Assembly: GCA_012861695.1 (NCBI GenBank)
Contig: JAAOOA010000388.1
Span: 124,001 to 188,000 of the forward strand
Reading direction: 5' to 3'
Source: Trematomus loennbergii
Taxonomy: Eukaryota; Chordata; Actinopteri; Perciformes; Nototheniidae
DNA length: 64,000 nt
This document shows positions 10,870 to 35,400 of the stretch, piece by piece. The stretch's first letter is position 1. Each line of letters opens with the position of its first letter. The notes under the pieces are model-generated. The model worked only from the letters and a program-made list of their open reading frames with translations, ran no database searches and was not told where the DNA came from. Both the position numbers and the translations under genes were made by a program.

Positions 10870-11000
10870 AACTGCTTCAGCTGGTGAGGCTGGTTATGAA
10901 TCAGAGGGAGGAGCTGCAGACAGGTGAGGGTGTTAAAGTCCAAGTATGAAGTCAGACTTGTCAGACGCCATTTTACAGCTCAACACGAGGAGAACAACAG
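10870..11000 (+). promoter_or_regulatory. Possible 5' UTR exon(s) of copy B
   Basis: Well conserved with 52870-53005 upstream of copy D. Two donor-like sites occur, GACAG/GTGAGG (10923) and AACAGG/GTGAGT (about 11000). Exon 1 at 14065 has its own acceptor-like CTCTCAG just before the ATG, which suggests a spliced 5' leader. No TATA box identified. Confidence 0.35.
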
Positions 11001-11214
11001 GGTGAGTGTTAACACCAGGATCTGCTTTCTAACACATTCATTATTTACTCTGTTTTACTGGATGTCAGAAAATAACTTATTGGTTAAAAATCTGCGTCCT
11101 AGAGTCCATGAGACTTCTGCAATAGTTGTACACTGTTATTATTTCCTTTTCTGATTCATCAGAGTTACATAACATGTGACAGCTCAGTGCAGTCAAAATG
11201 GAGAGCGGCCTGAA

Positions 11215-11218
<4 letters not shown>

Positions 11219-11292
<74 letters not shown>
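11219..11292. repeat. (TG)n microsatellite
   Basis: Uninterrupted GT dinucleotide run. About 2.7 kb separates it from a second short GT-rich stretch at 14011-14030; in copy D the equivalent is one long GT run directly upstream of exon 1. Confidence 0.98.
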
Positions 11293-11293
<1 letters not shown>

Positions 11294-12209
11294 ACACTGA
11301 CACGCTTTCACTCTCAATCTCACGCTCTCACGCTGCCCAAACTATTCTCACGCCAAAAACAAGAATACGAAGACTAGAAACGGTTTTGAAAACTTTTGTC
11401 ACGTAGTGATCGTCTTCTCAATAGAACATCTTTGATAATGTCTTCTGGCCAATCAGAATCACGATAACGGCGTGGTGTTGTTGCAGGAAGTCCCGACGGA
11501 GAATACTTTTGCGGTAGTACATCTCTATACATCGATACAACATTACGTGTTGATAGAAATCAACACGTAATGAAATAAGACCCCACGGTTGATGATTGAT
11601 AGGTGTGTGTCTTTCATTTTGACACACAGAACAATGGGGGCTATCCACCCTTATCCACAATGTAAAGTAATTCACACAGCCTCTTCCCTCTTCTCTCTGT
11701 GAGGAGCAGCAGGTTCAGCTTTCAGAACAAAGTCACACAAAACTAAAATGCCATTCATTTTTTTTAAATATGTCGTGTAGTAATAGATTTATTTATTTTT
11801 CTTCTCAAGAGAGTACCAGAATGTGTTTTATGTTAGTATTAAAAAATCTCCTGGGGGAGAATCCCCCCAGACCCCCCTGCAGTGGTTGGGTTTTCAGCAT
11901 GTCAACTCTTTCACCTGTGGGGAAATTGCAGGATTGGCTCCAGGTCACCCTTTTTATTTACTTCAAGACAAATGTGCCTTTTTATTTCATACAGTTCAAT
12001 TTGGATTGAGAGAGACAGGGAAATAATCTAAACCTCACGCGTGGCGTTTTACTGTCGGGGGGAGCGTGTATGTAATTACATTGCAAATACTGACTTGAGC
12101 CCCATCACTGTATGGGTTAGCCCTACCATAGATTACCCAACACAAATACTCTGGAGCTGCAAATGCCGACTCGTATTGCGCATGCGCAGATCTAAGATCC
12201 AGTAGAAAT
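11293..12209. other. Sequence unique to copy B upstream region
   Basis: Not present upstream of copy D. Contains a short palindrome (tacgtgttgat / atcaacacgta near 11545-11570). No coding region or element ends recognised. Confidence 0.4.
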
Positions 12210-13376
12210 TAGGGCTGTGCATCTTCACTGGTCTCACGATTCGATTCGATTACGATTATCCTGTCAACGATTCGATTCAATTCGATATCCCGATGCATCA
12301 CGATGCATCACGATTCATACCAATGCGTTGCATCCTCAATTTTCTGTATTACTGCACATGGCTTATTTTTCATCAATGCATACATGCAGTAAATACATAT
12401 GAACTCTCTTTATATTATTTAGAAAGTGCTTCAGAAATCAATAACATAAATGTCTTGACATTAATTATAAACCAAAATAAATTAATTGTATATGTCTAGC
12501 CTCCCTATATCTGTGTGTGAAGTTGTTCCATCCGCAAAAACTAAAAACTAATGCTTCTGCAGTCTAGCTGCAGCTTCTAGCAACAGTCTTCTGTTAAAGA
12601 AAGGACACTGAATGTCCTGAATGTGGCATCACACACGGACTTGAGTCTGAACACAGCAGACAACAGGAGTATTTACAACAGCATATTAAAACAAAAATAC
12701 TGCATGTGGGTGCACACTTACATTCTCTGTCTTACTGTTACATAATGTATGAGATTAAGTTAGCTTCATCATATCTCAATCAGTGATTAAGTGAATAATA
12801 AAGTTCGGGTCACTATCAGCCTGTCACTCATTATTTTCAGGGAGGGGGCGGGGCTTGGAGGAACGGAGAGGAGACGGTGATCGCGGAAGCTTTCCTCCTG
12901 CCTTCACAAACTTTACACACGTATATAATAATATCGTCTGAAAATTGCTAGAGGACATTCATACTCTGCAATCCAAGAATTAATTAAATCCACCAAAAAC
13001 CTGACATGATTGTAACGCGATTATTTTTGAAAAACATAAATCCCTGTGTCTCTGAGCCGCAGCGACACGGAGTGATTCAGAGCGGGTCCTTCTGCTGTTG
13101 GTTCTGGACTGGTGTTCTTGTGTTGGTGGATAAAGCAGACTGCTCCGTGTTTGGTGCCGCTGTGCCGCTGTCACGTCTGTTCCCTGATCTCTGCGTCACC
13201 GACCGATTTGATATTAAAGTGACAGAAAAAAAAACATTATAGTAAAGCCGCGGCCGGAAAATCAGGAAGCAACGTTACTACGCTATAATCGGTTATCTTC
13301 CGTCACTGCATCGAGACCGAATCGTCCACGTCCGCATCGCAATGCATCGTAGAAACGATTATTTTCAACACCCCTA
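12210..13376. mobile_element. hAT-like non-autonomous element
   Basis: Ends TAGGGCTGTGCA and CAACACCCCTA with the perfect 8-bp duplication GTAGAAAT (12202-12209, 13377-13384). Sub-terminal repeats of ATTCGATTCGATTACG type at the left and CGATGCATC at both ends. No transposase domain recognised in either strand. Confidence 0.82.
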
Positions 13377-13525
13377 GTAGAAATGATAAAAAAGTAAAAG
13401 TCTGCTGCTTATTGTTCTACTAGGCCAAAATAGAGTCAAAGAGTATATGAGAGTGAGAGTGTGTTAATTAATATATTTGGCAGTTTGGAGTAAGTCTGTA
13501 GATTTGTGTGTGTGTGTGTTTCATG

Positions 13526-13786
13526 TATAGGCCTCTCACGATAATTAATTTTGTTGGACACATTTTCCCGGAAATTATTGTGATAAACGATAATATTGTC
13601 GGCACCGTTGTATGACCATTTTAGACCACTGACATAATGATAATATATAATAATAATTCAAGTACATCCTTTCAAACTGCTAGTCACATCCTCATGTAAA
13701 TGGCAATTTATCGAGTCAGAAAAGTTATCGAGTTCATTTTTATTTATCGTACGATAAGTCAATTAATTGCTTATCGCGAAAGGCAC
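13526..13786. mobile_element. Small MITE, probable
   Basis: Imperfect inverted ends, AGGCCTCTCACGATAA and TTATCGCGAAAGGC, enclose AT-rich non-coding DNA. No clear target duplication, so the boundaries and superfamily are uncertain. Confidence 0.4.
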
Positions 13787-14064
13787 ACAATGAAACAGTG
13801 GAAACATGTTTGACTTTCATTAGTGAATGAAACTGTGTGCCCTTTATAGTCTGTGTCCATGATTGTGTATTTGTATATATTGTATATATATCCTATATAT
13901 ATGCTAAGGTCCCGCTGCTGACACGATAGCAGTCATTTTGTGCGCATATGTGTAATTAAACCCATGATATCAAAATCTCACTCCAGCCAGGTACCCAAAG
14001 TTGGCAACCCTGGTGTGTGGTGTGTGTGTCCAGTGTTACTGGTTTATCTCTCAGACTGGAGAAG

Positions 14065-25074
<11,010 letters not shown>

Positions 25075-25301
25075 GTGAGAGGTCGTACCGTGAACTTTAT
25101 TTATTGAGGTTTCAACACTTAGTTAAAATGTAGTTATTGCTCAGGTGTTTCTGGTGTTCCAGACAAATCTGTAAGCTCAGGTTTTATTGTTCTCAGTTAT
25201 TCATCACGGGGCGAGTTTGAGACGTGAAGAGGAGCGTGGAGGCATTTTGGAGAATAAAGAAGAAGGCTGCAGCTGATGAGAGACTTCCTGTTAGCTCTCC
25301 T

Positions 25302-26822
25302 CAATATGAAATGAACAAAAACAATCAATTGTACTTAAAGCTTTTCTTAAGAAGAAAGATGTGTTGCACATACACCTGCTGCTACCTACCACCACCTCCC
25401 ACCCATCCCGGCACCAAAGAGGAGACTCCATCGACCCCAGATACCCCAACTCACTCTTCTTCAGGTTAGCTTGGAGCCCCTCCTTTACCTGCCCCAACAC
25501 CTCACTTTGAACGATGTAGTCATCCAGATATCTGCATACTGAGAGTGGGACGCAGGACCCGGTCAATGAGCTGCTGGAAGGGGGTCCACTGGACTGGAGG
25601 GGCGCTTGGATCTGGTGATGCCTTGCTCTTCCTGAAAGGGGAGGACACCTATCTGCCATAGTTTCTCCACCTGACGACTGAGTTCGGCATCGGGGGGTCC
25701 AGTTGGGTGAAGAGACTCTGGGGGCTCCTGAATAGGGGGGCCCTTGGACTGTCCAACCTAATGATAATAATATAATAATAATAATAATGCATTTTATTTG
25801 TAAAGCACCTTTCATTGCTAAAAGTCATCTCAAGTTTAAAAAAAGGCTTTTTAGGCCCTTCTTAAAGGAGTCAGTGGTCTGTGGAGTCCTCAGTTTGTCT
25901 GGGAGGGAATTCCACAGGTGAACAGAAAGCCCCCCATGGTGCGGAGTTTGGTCCTGGGGGGGGAAGCAGATGGTTGGGTGTAGAATGGAGGTAGCGTGTG
26001 GAGGTTTGTGAGGAGAGTAGTTCCTTGAGGTATGAAGGAGCGTTCCCGTGGATGCTCTGATGGGTGAGGAGTGAGATCTTGTATTTGAACCTAGCTGGAG
26101 GGCTATTGGTGCCCCCTGTGGACCCAAAGAGACTCTTTGGTTGGGGTAATGAGGTGAACGTTATCTGCACCATTAGTAGGAGAGGCTGCACTTTGGAAAA
26201 GAGGGAAGGGGAAGGCCTTGTAGGTGGAGATAGTGTTTCTTGAGTTCATCCACAGGATACTCTAGTCCACAAGTGAAAGTCTGTCAGAGGTGAATGTGTC
26301 TTTGAGGAGGAATGTTTTCTTGGGATTGAAAGAGGGTGATATCTCAAAGGTCACTGAGGCTCCATTTCAGAATAATATATATGATATTTTTATAATGATT
26401 GATCATGAAAGTGTTCTCAAAGCTGGTAAAGGTGCAGCTAGTTTGAATGACTTTGTATACTGCAGGGTAGCTTGTGGATTTACTCCAGGTGGAACTAAAG
26501 TCTGATTTAACACTTGATTATATTTCACATCATTCATCCAGATCTGTGAAGTAACTAAAGGTATTAAATACATGTAGTGGAGTCAAAGTACACCATGTAC
26601 CTCTGAACTGTAGTGGAGTAGAAGTAGACAGTTGCATAAAAAGAAAACTAAGCTTCATCTCCAAGCCCAATGGCCTTGGAAGAGCTGCTAAGGGAAAGGA
26701 AAGACATCTGGAGACTTTGGAGAGACAGCTAACAGACAAACTCAAGGAACTGAAAGACACTCCCTGATAGGCCGTATGCTGTTTAGCCTGACCTTGAATG
26801 ATTCAGTGCAGTGTTCTGTGCA
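25302..26822. mobile_element. Insertion specific to copy B tail (retroelement fragments)
   Basis: Copies A, C and D read directly from 'gttagctctcct' to 'gttggtttgc'; copy B has about 1.5 kb between them. It contains an L2-like LINE 3' end (25745-26191, - strand) and, at about 25395-25540 on the - strand, a short YLDDYIV then LQANLKKSE sequence resembling a reverse-transcriptase palm fragment. No single element spans the block; it looks composite. Confidence 0.6.
25745..26191 (-). mobile_element. LINE 3' end, L2/CR1-like
   Basis: The - strand reads KYKISLLTHQSIHGNAPSYL then KELL, and further on FKKGLKSLFLNL, the characteristic C-terminal tail of L2/CR1-type LINE ORF2. It ends in an (ATT)n-like microsatellite tail (25761-25790). 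Frameshifts separate the two parts. 5'-truncated, as usual for LINEs. Confidence 0.7.
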
Positions 26823-27259
26823 GGTTGTTGGTTTGCTTTTTCAACTCAAGGAGCTCAAAGACTGATTGAAAGTTGATTTGATTTGCATAATTTCTGATTT
26901 CTGATTCAATGTGAAGGAAAATTCACCTTTGAGTTGATACAGTATATGTGTGCATATAATGCACCCTTTGGCCTAACCTGGGAGAGCCTTATGTTCACTG
27001 CCAACCTAAGGACCTCCAACATGTTAATCAAGAATTTATTGAAAGTTATTTGGCTGATTGTTGTATATTGGCTCAGCCAGGTTATATGGGATGCAGTCTA
27101 CTTACAGAGGGGTCACTCATTTTGAAATATTACACTTGTTTTATTTTTCTTTAATTGATCATGCTCATGTAGAATGCTATCACGCTATTGGTTGTTTATA
27201 GCATAAAGAACATCTGATTTAATGTGAGGTAGGGAAATAATCATTTGAGGATAAGTATG

Positions 27260-27712
27260 TGTCATCTCTCGCAAATTATGTTAGTTTAGTGTTTTTGTCT
27301 TTGTCTTGTGATTTTCACCTTTATTTTTGAATAGTACATTCCCTCTCGTTTCAGATACTCTGACCTCCCTTCCTGGTGTGTCTCCCACTCCTGTGATTGT
27401 CGACCCCCCCCTGATTGTTTCCCCATTACCTGGTGTATTTATTGTCCTCGTCTCCCTTTGTCCTGTGCCAGTTCGTTTCGTTCCTTGTGACAAACAACCA
27501 GCATTATCATCCAGGATTACCCCCAAGCAGAGCTTCGAGCCACGTCTTATTTAAGTATTTTTGTTGTTCATGCTCCTAGTGTTTTTTCCTCTTTAAGAGT
27601 GAGTTTGTTTTTTGTACCACTATAGTTGAGCTTTGGTTTGATAAAACCTTTTTTTGTTAAATCCTGTGTGAGTTGTGCATTTGAGTTCATACCCGTTTAA
27701 TCAGTCGTAACA
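27260..27712 (+). mobile_element. Solo LTR after copy B
   Basis: Same LTR as 6025-6483 with TSD GTATG (27255-27259, 27713-27717). One base is lost in the 'gaccccccc' run near 27408, which would break the putative terminal exon frame. Confidence 0.88.
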
Positions 27713-28608
27713 GTATGTGTATTTAAATATGTAATTTACAACAGCTGTAAGATGCTTGATAAGCTTGATATGCACCTTGAAAAAGTGCTTGAATTTGACT
27801 TTGGAAAAGGTGTAAGAACCCTGAATTGAGTTCATGTTTGTTCTAATAAACTGGTTTCAATGGATTAAACCCAAAGTGGCAGAAACAAGAAAACGTCTCA
27901 TATTTTCACATATTTTGTTCATATACTAACATTTATTTGAAAGAACTGACCTTGTCTTGTGAGAACTGAATGTAGAAGTATTTATAAAGTTGGGTTTTTA
28001 AGTTAGGGTCAAATACAGTTTTTAGAATATAACATTCAGTTTCAAATTCATTGAATTATGGGTTTGGTTTACAGCGTCAGCGCCAAATTAATGACATTAC
28101 AAAAACAGCTCCAAACAAGGCTCACTTACCGTTTCACAGAGTTACAGAACCTCATGTTATTGGAAACCACTTAAATTCTAATAAATTAAATAAATGTCGT
28201 ACTATTGCGACTCAGTTTTTTTAATGCAGTTATTCAAGTTGAACAATTCTAATGAAAATATGAAAATTAATTAAAACACTTTGTTTTATTTTTCAAAATG
28301 ATTATTTTCAGCACACATGCCCCAAACAGATATTGTGATCCTCCTTGAAAAAGTCTTTGAGCAAAACAACATATATCTATTTGACAACTGACATGGTGGA
28401 TATTAAACTCTCCGGGTAGATGACCAGAGTTTTAGCATCGTATTCAAGATTTATTGTGATTTGTACATAGTGTAAATATATCAATGAAAACCTTAGGTCA
28501 CAGGCTCCTCCAAATGTGCAACACAATAAAACAGATAGAAAGGTGCAAGGAGAGTCTATATCAAGTAATTGGAATATGATATATTAGATAAATAATGTGT
28601 AAGTTGCA

Positions 28609-28850
28609 GAGATGGCAAAATGTGATTTTATGCGGTGAAGTTGCGAAATATGCGGAAATATGCTAAATATGCGAAAAGTTGCGAAATATGCGGGAAGCGG
28701 AAAAAAGGTGATTCTTCTCCCACACCCTGTTACTAGGCTACTACTGAATGAAAGTGAGCCCTTTTAAAGAGTTCCTATGATAAACAAGCATACTAGAAGC
28801 AAGCTACATCACAAAGTGTTATTTATGTATTTATATATGGGCTATTTTAA
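28609..28850 (-). mobile_element. CGGBP1-like hAT remnant, end only
   Basis: The 'atgcggaaatatgctaaatatgcg' end matches 7381 and 49671. It stops at the CA repeat; everything beyond, including exon 1 of the next NLR copy, is missing. Confidence 0.5.
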
Positions 28851-29020
<170 letters not shown>

Positions 29021-29276
29021 GGTCTGAATGGAAGTCAATGAGGCATTTTTGAGAGAAATTAAATAATTCAAATAATGAAACAGGCATTTAAAGGGTTACA
29101 ATCCTGAAAATGATTGAATGTTTGGTAGTTTTGAGTTAGAAGTTGTTTAAGTGATTCATGAAAAAAAAAAAGTAGAAAGAAATATGATGTATGATGATTT
29201 AATAGCAGTTGTTTGGGGCGTGTACATTTTTGCCACGAAGGTGTCGAAAGGTTGAAAATTTGAGGAGGGCACAAGA
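29021..29276. other. Unique filler sequence at junction
   Basis: Between the CA repeat and 'aactaatgatgttt', where similarity to the other copies resumes. No match elsewhere in the window, no gene seen. Confidence 0.5.
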
Positions 29277-29311
29277 AACTAATGATGTTTAAATATGTGT
29301 TGTTTCCACAG

Positions 29312-29411
29312 ACAGAGAGCAGAGTCTACGGTCTCCATGTGGTCTCTGAATTGACCGGTCTAAAGAGTGGACTCCATACTTCAGTGATGAACCTGGACCC
29401 TCAGACACAAA
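29312..29411 (+). CDS. Exon 2 of copy C
   Basis: Homologous to 17443-17543. 'tctgaattgaccgg' in place of 'tctgaagagtgaccgg' breaks the SLKSDRS frame. Ends AAA/GTAAGA. Confidence 0.7.
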
Positions 29412-32400
29412 GTAAGAGTTTCTACTGTAAACTGACCTGAAGAGGATTCAGTTTTTATGTAATCTAATATATTAAACTGTTTTTAATGATATCATGTGAG
29501 CAGTTTGTAAAGGACAAACGCAGCAGAGTAAGCTAACATTATCTAAGGATATTTCAATATGCAATTATATTATCATTGTATCTGTGTATAAAATGGTTTT
29601 AAATTGCAAACATTTTGATACATTCTGATTCAAAAACTATATATATTGTCCAAAACATTATTTAACTACTTGGGCATATCTATGATATGTCTTTTTAAGA
29701 TGTTTATTAATAATAACCTGGTGAGCTGGTTGTGTTTAGCATTAGCAGATAAAACGCCGGGTTACGTATTGTAACCCTTGTTATATAAACACAGGCGGAG
29801 CCCTCTACTGGACTCTATGGGTACTACCTTATCCACGTGCATTCTCCCACTGAGACTTCTATAGACGTAGCCGGCCCAGGGCGGGCCTACCTGAATGCGC
29901 GCGCATCACACCGTATAAAAGGAGGCCTCGCCTCCTGACTGCCATCCTATACCTCTCTTCAGCGAGCGGAACAGGACAGACAGTGCCCTGAGTAGAGGGC
30001 TCCGCCTGTGTTTATTATAACTAGGGTTACAATACGTAACCCGGCGTTATATCTCTCACAGGCTCCGCCCTCTACTGGACTCTATGGGTACAGTGGGTGG
30101 AGCCCTGATGTATACGCGCACTGTCGTCCAACACCAATCCACCCTACTGCCCCTGACCGGCTTTTCTGGTCAGCAGCTGCTGCCCCCCCCCTCTCCTTAA
30201 CCCGGTTGTGACCGAGGAGAAATCTGGGCTGTGGCTGACAGAGCACACCCTGCTGCGCTTGCCTCGCAGAAAGTGTGCTCAACAAACAGTGCCGGGGGAC
30301 CCTCCCCCCCCCGCCCCTAGACGGATGGGGAGAGCCCCCTCGGCCCCGTATGGGCTTACTACGCACCTGCCTTCCTGAATCCCTAAGGATAACAGGAGAG
30401 CGCCAGCGCCCATGCCTCACACTCAAGCACTGACCCCCTGCAGAGTGTGAGAGGACTAAAAATGTGGGGGGCTATCCTCCCCCTGCCTCTCGGCAGGAGG
30501 GGGCAGCCCTCCGCCCGTAACGGGCCAGCGCGCCTCTTGCCTATCCCGGGACCCTCAGAGGGCCCAGGAAAGGTGAAGGCGCATCACGTCCGGAGAGGGG
30601 GTCAGATGCCAACTGACCCACAACCCCCCCCTCCCCTACAAATCTGTGTTGCCCCAGCAAACACAGACGAGGAGAAAGAGCCAGACATGTCCAAGAGATA
30701 AAACCTTATAAAGGGGCCTGGCGTCGACCAAGACGCCGCTGTGTATATATCCTCCACACAATAAGGCTGTTGACACAGCTACAGCCCGTGTGGAGTGCGC
30801 ACAAATCCCCGTGGGGCAGGCTCTCCCTGCCTGTCTGTAGGCATGTGCAATGCACTCGCAGAGCCAGCCTGCCAGGCGTTTCTTGGACAGAGCTTTCCCG
30901 ATCACCCCGCCCCGAAGCACACGAACAGCTGTTCGGTGCGTCTAAGGGCAGCCGTGCGCTCCACATAACATGCTAGCGCACGCACGGGCAGAGGAGGTGC
31001 AGTTTAGCCTCCCTGGCCCCCCATGGGGGGGAGACTAAAAAAACCCTAACTGAATAGCCCTCGACCTGAACGCACTCCTTAGGTCTTTAGACACAAAGGA
31101 GGGGTTCGGTCTAAGTGTCGCGCCGCTCCGGCCACCCCGAACTAGTAAACAGCTCGGGTGCACCGACAGAGCAGTTAACTCGGACACTCTTTTGGCTGAC
31201 GTTAAGGCAAGAAGCAAAGCTGTTTTCCACGACAATGCTTTCAGAGAGGAGAGCTCCAGAGGCTCAATGGTCCCGTGGCCAGAGCCTCGAGCACTAGGGG
31301 CAGGTCCCACTGCGGGGTGGAGAAGTGCACTACAGGGCGCAGTCTCCTAACCCCCTGTAAAAACCGCGACATCAGTGGTTGATTAAAGGCTGACCTGCCA
31401 CCAAAAACCCTCACGACAGGACGAGATGGCTGCTGCATACACTTTCACTGTGGAACGCGCCAGCCCTCTGTCCACCAGTAACTGTAAGAAGGATAAAATA
31501 GAGCCCAACTCAAAAGATAGGGGCTCTATTCCCCGCTCCTCACACCAATGCTGGAATCTCACTACTGCCCGTAGCTCTAGGAGGTTGCTGTATCGAAACT
31601 CTGTCAGAGCCCAGCGCCCACCTATAGCCCTCTTCAGGCAGGTCCCTCCCCATCCTGTTCCGGACGCGTCCGTGAACACTGTGATGTAGGAGGTCACCCG
31701 TTCCAGTGGAGACCCCCTCCGGAGGTGGTCCGGAGACCCCCAAAACCGGAGGTTGCCCCCACTGAGGGGGGGGAGGAATGGTCACCAGCCGTCGTTTGTG
31801 CCTCCAAACGCAGGCTGGGGAACCACCTCTGCAGGCGGCGCACATGTAGTAACCCCAGCGGGACCACCATGTGAGCAGCCGCCATGAGACCCCGAGTTTG
31901 CATGACAGTTAAAGCTGTCACTGTCGCCCCCTGTTGCAGCCTGTGCACCGCCCTGAGAAGGGATGCACGTCTGCTCTCTGACAGGGTGGCACGCAGCGCG
32001 TCTGCATCGAGCACCACACCCAAATTCAACGCCTGTTGGCGAGGTATGGGGGTGCTCTTTTTCCAATTGATCGCAAAACCTAATTTGGTTAGGTGTGTGA
32101 TCAACTGTGCTGTGCAAAACATTGCCTGTTCCCGGGACCCAGCCATGACTATGAGGTCGTCTATGTAAAAGAAAACTCTCATGCCGTGTGCGCGCAGCGG
32201 TTGAGGCGCTGTGGCCACACATTTGCTGAATGTGCGTGGGGATAGGGAATAACCGAACGGCAGCCTGTTGTACTCGTAGGCTGTTCCCTGGAAGGCAAAA
32301 CGCAGATACTTTCTGTGCTCTGGAACACTTTCCACATGAAAGTATGCGTCTTTCAGGTCGATGGTGGTGAACCAATCACCTGGCTGCACAAGCCCTAGTA

Positions 32401-35400
32401 ACTGTTTCACAGTTAACATGCGGAATTTCCTGCTGGAAATATGACGATTCAGGTCCCGTGAGAGATCTAGAATAGGTCTGAATTCCCCTGTTTTCTTGAG
32501 AACCAGGAAATACATGGAATAAAGACCCTTCTCTCTGTGCTGAGGCTGCACAACAGACACAGCCTGTTTCTGCACCAGAGCCTGAATCTCTGCTGAGAGG
32601 AAACCCATCTCCTCCTGGGAAGACAGATTTACCTCTCGCAAGCCCATAAAAGGAGGTGGGATGCTGCAAAACTGGAGTAAATAGCCTCGTTTCAGCGTCC
32701 TGTCCATCCACTTTGTCAGTACACAGCTGAGTTTCCATTCCCCATAACATTGTGTTAATGGGCAAGCCCTCAGCTGTGGGGCCGCAGCTATAAAGCTGTG
32801 ATACTCTCTGATGACGCGCTCCGCCGCAAAACTCCCCGTAAAGGGGAGATTCGCCCGTGGGGGGTCGAAGCAGAAAGGGCCGATTATTTATTGAGGACCC
32901 TGAACGCACCGCCGCACGCTCACGTGTGAGCGCACGCTCCCTCGTAATGCTATTTTCCTCACTATGGAAAACAGTATTAACCGGAGCTTTTACAGGCGTA
33001 GTATGTTTTACTAAGGCCCCTGAACGCACAGCCACGCGCCTCCTTACAAGTGCGGGCGTTGCTATAATGCAGTTTCCACTCAGAGAAAAAAACGGCAGAT
33101 TTTCCACTGAGGTACCTGAACGCACCACGGCACGCTCCCGTGAGAGTGCGTGCTCCGCCATAATGCTGCTTCCTCTTAGAGAGAAAGAGGCATTAATCGG
33201 AGCTTCTTCTGTCCATGAACGCACCGTGGCCCGCTCTCGAGGGGGGGCCGTCATAATGCTATTTCCCTCACTATGGAAAACAGCATTTAACCGGAGTTCT
33301 TACAGGCGTAGTGTGTTTTACTAAGGCCCCTGAACGCACCGCCACGCGCCTCTTTACAAGTGCGGGCGTTGCTATAATGCAGCCCCTATCACTATAGTAA
33401 GCAGCATTATTTGGAGTCTTAGCTTCAGGCATAGAATGTTTTCTAACAGAAAAACGTCGGCCATAATGTCCCTGTACCCGCACCGCACTATAACAGTGCT
33501 GCCTGCGGTTTATCACTCTCACCTGCGCACTCCCACTAGCCTCCTCCCTAACGGGAGCTATAGCTGGGGCGGCGAATGGGGAACTTGTACAGTCATCAAC
33601 ATGTGCAAGTGTATTGTGGAAACAAAGGACACTCAGACTTGAATACAGATCAACACCATCTTTATTTTAAAAGTTTTGACAGAGATCTGGGCATTAAATA
33701 GGCAGTCAACTCCGCGAAGATGGAGTTCCCCACCCGGGTGCTCTGCTGTTGCGGAGCCTGCCTCGGTTGGGCAGCCCCTCCCCGTGATTGCCGGTATGCC
33801 GGTGCCACGGGGTGGGCCGTAGAGGCCGCTTCACTGTCGTACTACGCTCCCTCCTCTGCATGGCATGCGAGGGGGGCACGTAGCGGGGCCTGAGGAGGAG
33901 CCAGCGATAGCATGCGGCTAAGCTGGACTCTCTCCTCCTCTAGGCGGCTGACTGGGTGACCGAGGAGACCGACCCAAAGAGCCCCTCCGTGGACACGGGG
34001 GCTCCGAGGAGATCTCTCGGTCCCTTTTTTAGATAGGGCTGTGAGCCCTGGCCACACGTGACGAGACGCCACTGTGGCCAGGGAAATCATCCGCCCTGCT
34101 GCGGTGGCCACGCCATAAATCAGATTACTCATCTGACTAACAGCGTGGTCCGAATAATCGCTCTCGTCCTGAGACGGGAGGGCGGGGGCGTCAGGAAAAC
34201 GCCAACACGCCAAGATTATCGGGGCCTTCGTTTTAAATGGCTGCTGCCATGTCGCCTCCACACACCGCCATACCTCTGGCAGCTGGGGCGAAACGAAGGT
34301 CGGCTGCGCCGGATGCACCGGGCCATAAACCCCCGATCTCAAGCGGTTTACAGGCCTCGGTGGCAGCGGTGGGGGGAGCGGTAAACCTACACGCTCCGCC
34401 GCCAGAGTCATCACCGCTGGGAAATCCATCCGCGCAGAGCTGAGAGTTGGACCTCCGGATAGCGAGGCGTCGTCGATCATCGGAACCGGGGCCGTCTGGC
34501 CCCACGGCAGGGAGAACCGGAACGATGTCCCCTCGCTTCCCGAATTGCCCATGTCCACGACGTCGAGATCCAGCTCCTCCGACTCCTCCTGCGGGGCAAT
34601 CTTCTCCAGGAAGTGCTGCCCACGATGCTCCCTCGTGCGCCGCAGGATCGCCTGACAGGCCGAGCACGCCGGCGTCGAGCCCATACCGTTCATCGCGTGG
34701 ACGGGCCCCAAACACGTGAAGCAGAGGGGGTGCGGATCGACTCCTGAAATCAGGTTCGGACAATTTGGGCAGGTCCTATGGTCCAGCCATACTCTCTCTC
34801 TATTACTTTCACTTCAATACGTCTTACGTCTTCTGTGGAATCACTTCCGCTTAGCTGAAGAGAAAAAGGATAGCAGTCAGGAGGCGAGGCCTCCTTTTAT
34901 ACGGTGTGATGCACGCGCATTCAGGTAGGCCCGCCCTGGGCCGGCTACGTCTATAGAAGTCTCAGTGGGAGAATGCACGCGGGATAAGGTAGTACCCATA
35001 GAGTCCAGTAGAGGGCGGAGCCTGTGAGAGATATAACAGTGTTTTGTGATATTACATGTAGAGTCAATGCAAAGACCCAGATCCGTGCCTGGCAACACGA
35101 AGGAAGTGAAGATGTTAAATCCATGTCACCTGCTTATTCATGCAGCGTGACACATTTCAAATTGAATGTAAAGTTAGTGACGCTCTGTTACAAAAACCTG
35201 TCAGTGTTGAGATTGTGCTCCTGTGGTCTCTGACGGTCTGAGGGGAATCAGAGAGGAGAACAGAGCTCTACAGCAGCTCATATTCAATCAGGTTTTTCAT
35301 GTTCCTGTATAAACCAGAGACTGTCTGTGGCGCTAACAATATAGTGACTGCTGTACTTATGACTACATTAAGTCATTCTGAGTGTTGATGGAGCAGCTAA

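Larger units (their letters stand above)
29756..35037 (-). mobile_element. DIRS-type tyrosine-recombinase retrotransposon
   Basis: 5282-bp element transcribed on the - strand. It has inverted terminal repeats (about 29795-29946 and 34869-35030), a left extension of about 40 bp, and an internal complementary region (29992-30091) that is the joined complement of both ends, the hallmark of DIRS-1-like elements. Order from its 5' end: gag, repeat-rich spacer, RT, RNase H, tyrosine recombinase. It lies between AAC trinucleotides (29753-29755 and 35035-35037) with no target duplication; copies B and D show the empty site 'ataaaacagagttttg'. Confidence 0.95.

Noticed and set aside
26290..26505. 71-codon ORF in the copy B insertion
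   Set aside because: No domain, no homologous region elsewhere in the window, and lies in a composite transposon-derived block.
32376..33254. 292-codon - strand ORF ahead of the DIRS RT
   Set aside because: Its 3' half overlaps RT in the wrong frame and has no RT motifs; only the repeat-rich 5' part may be real, and it is reported as a repeat.
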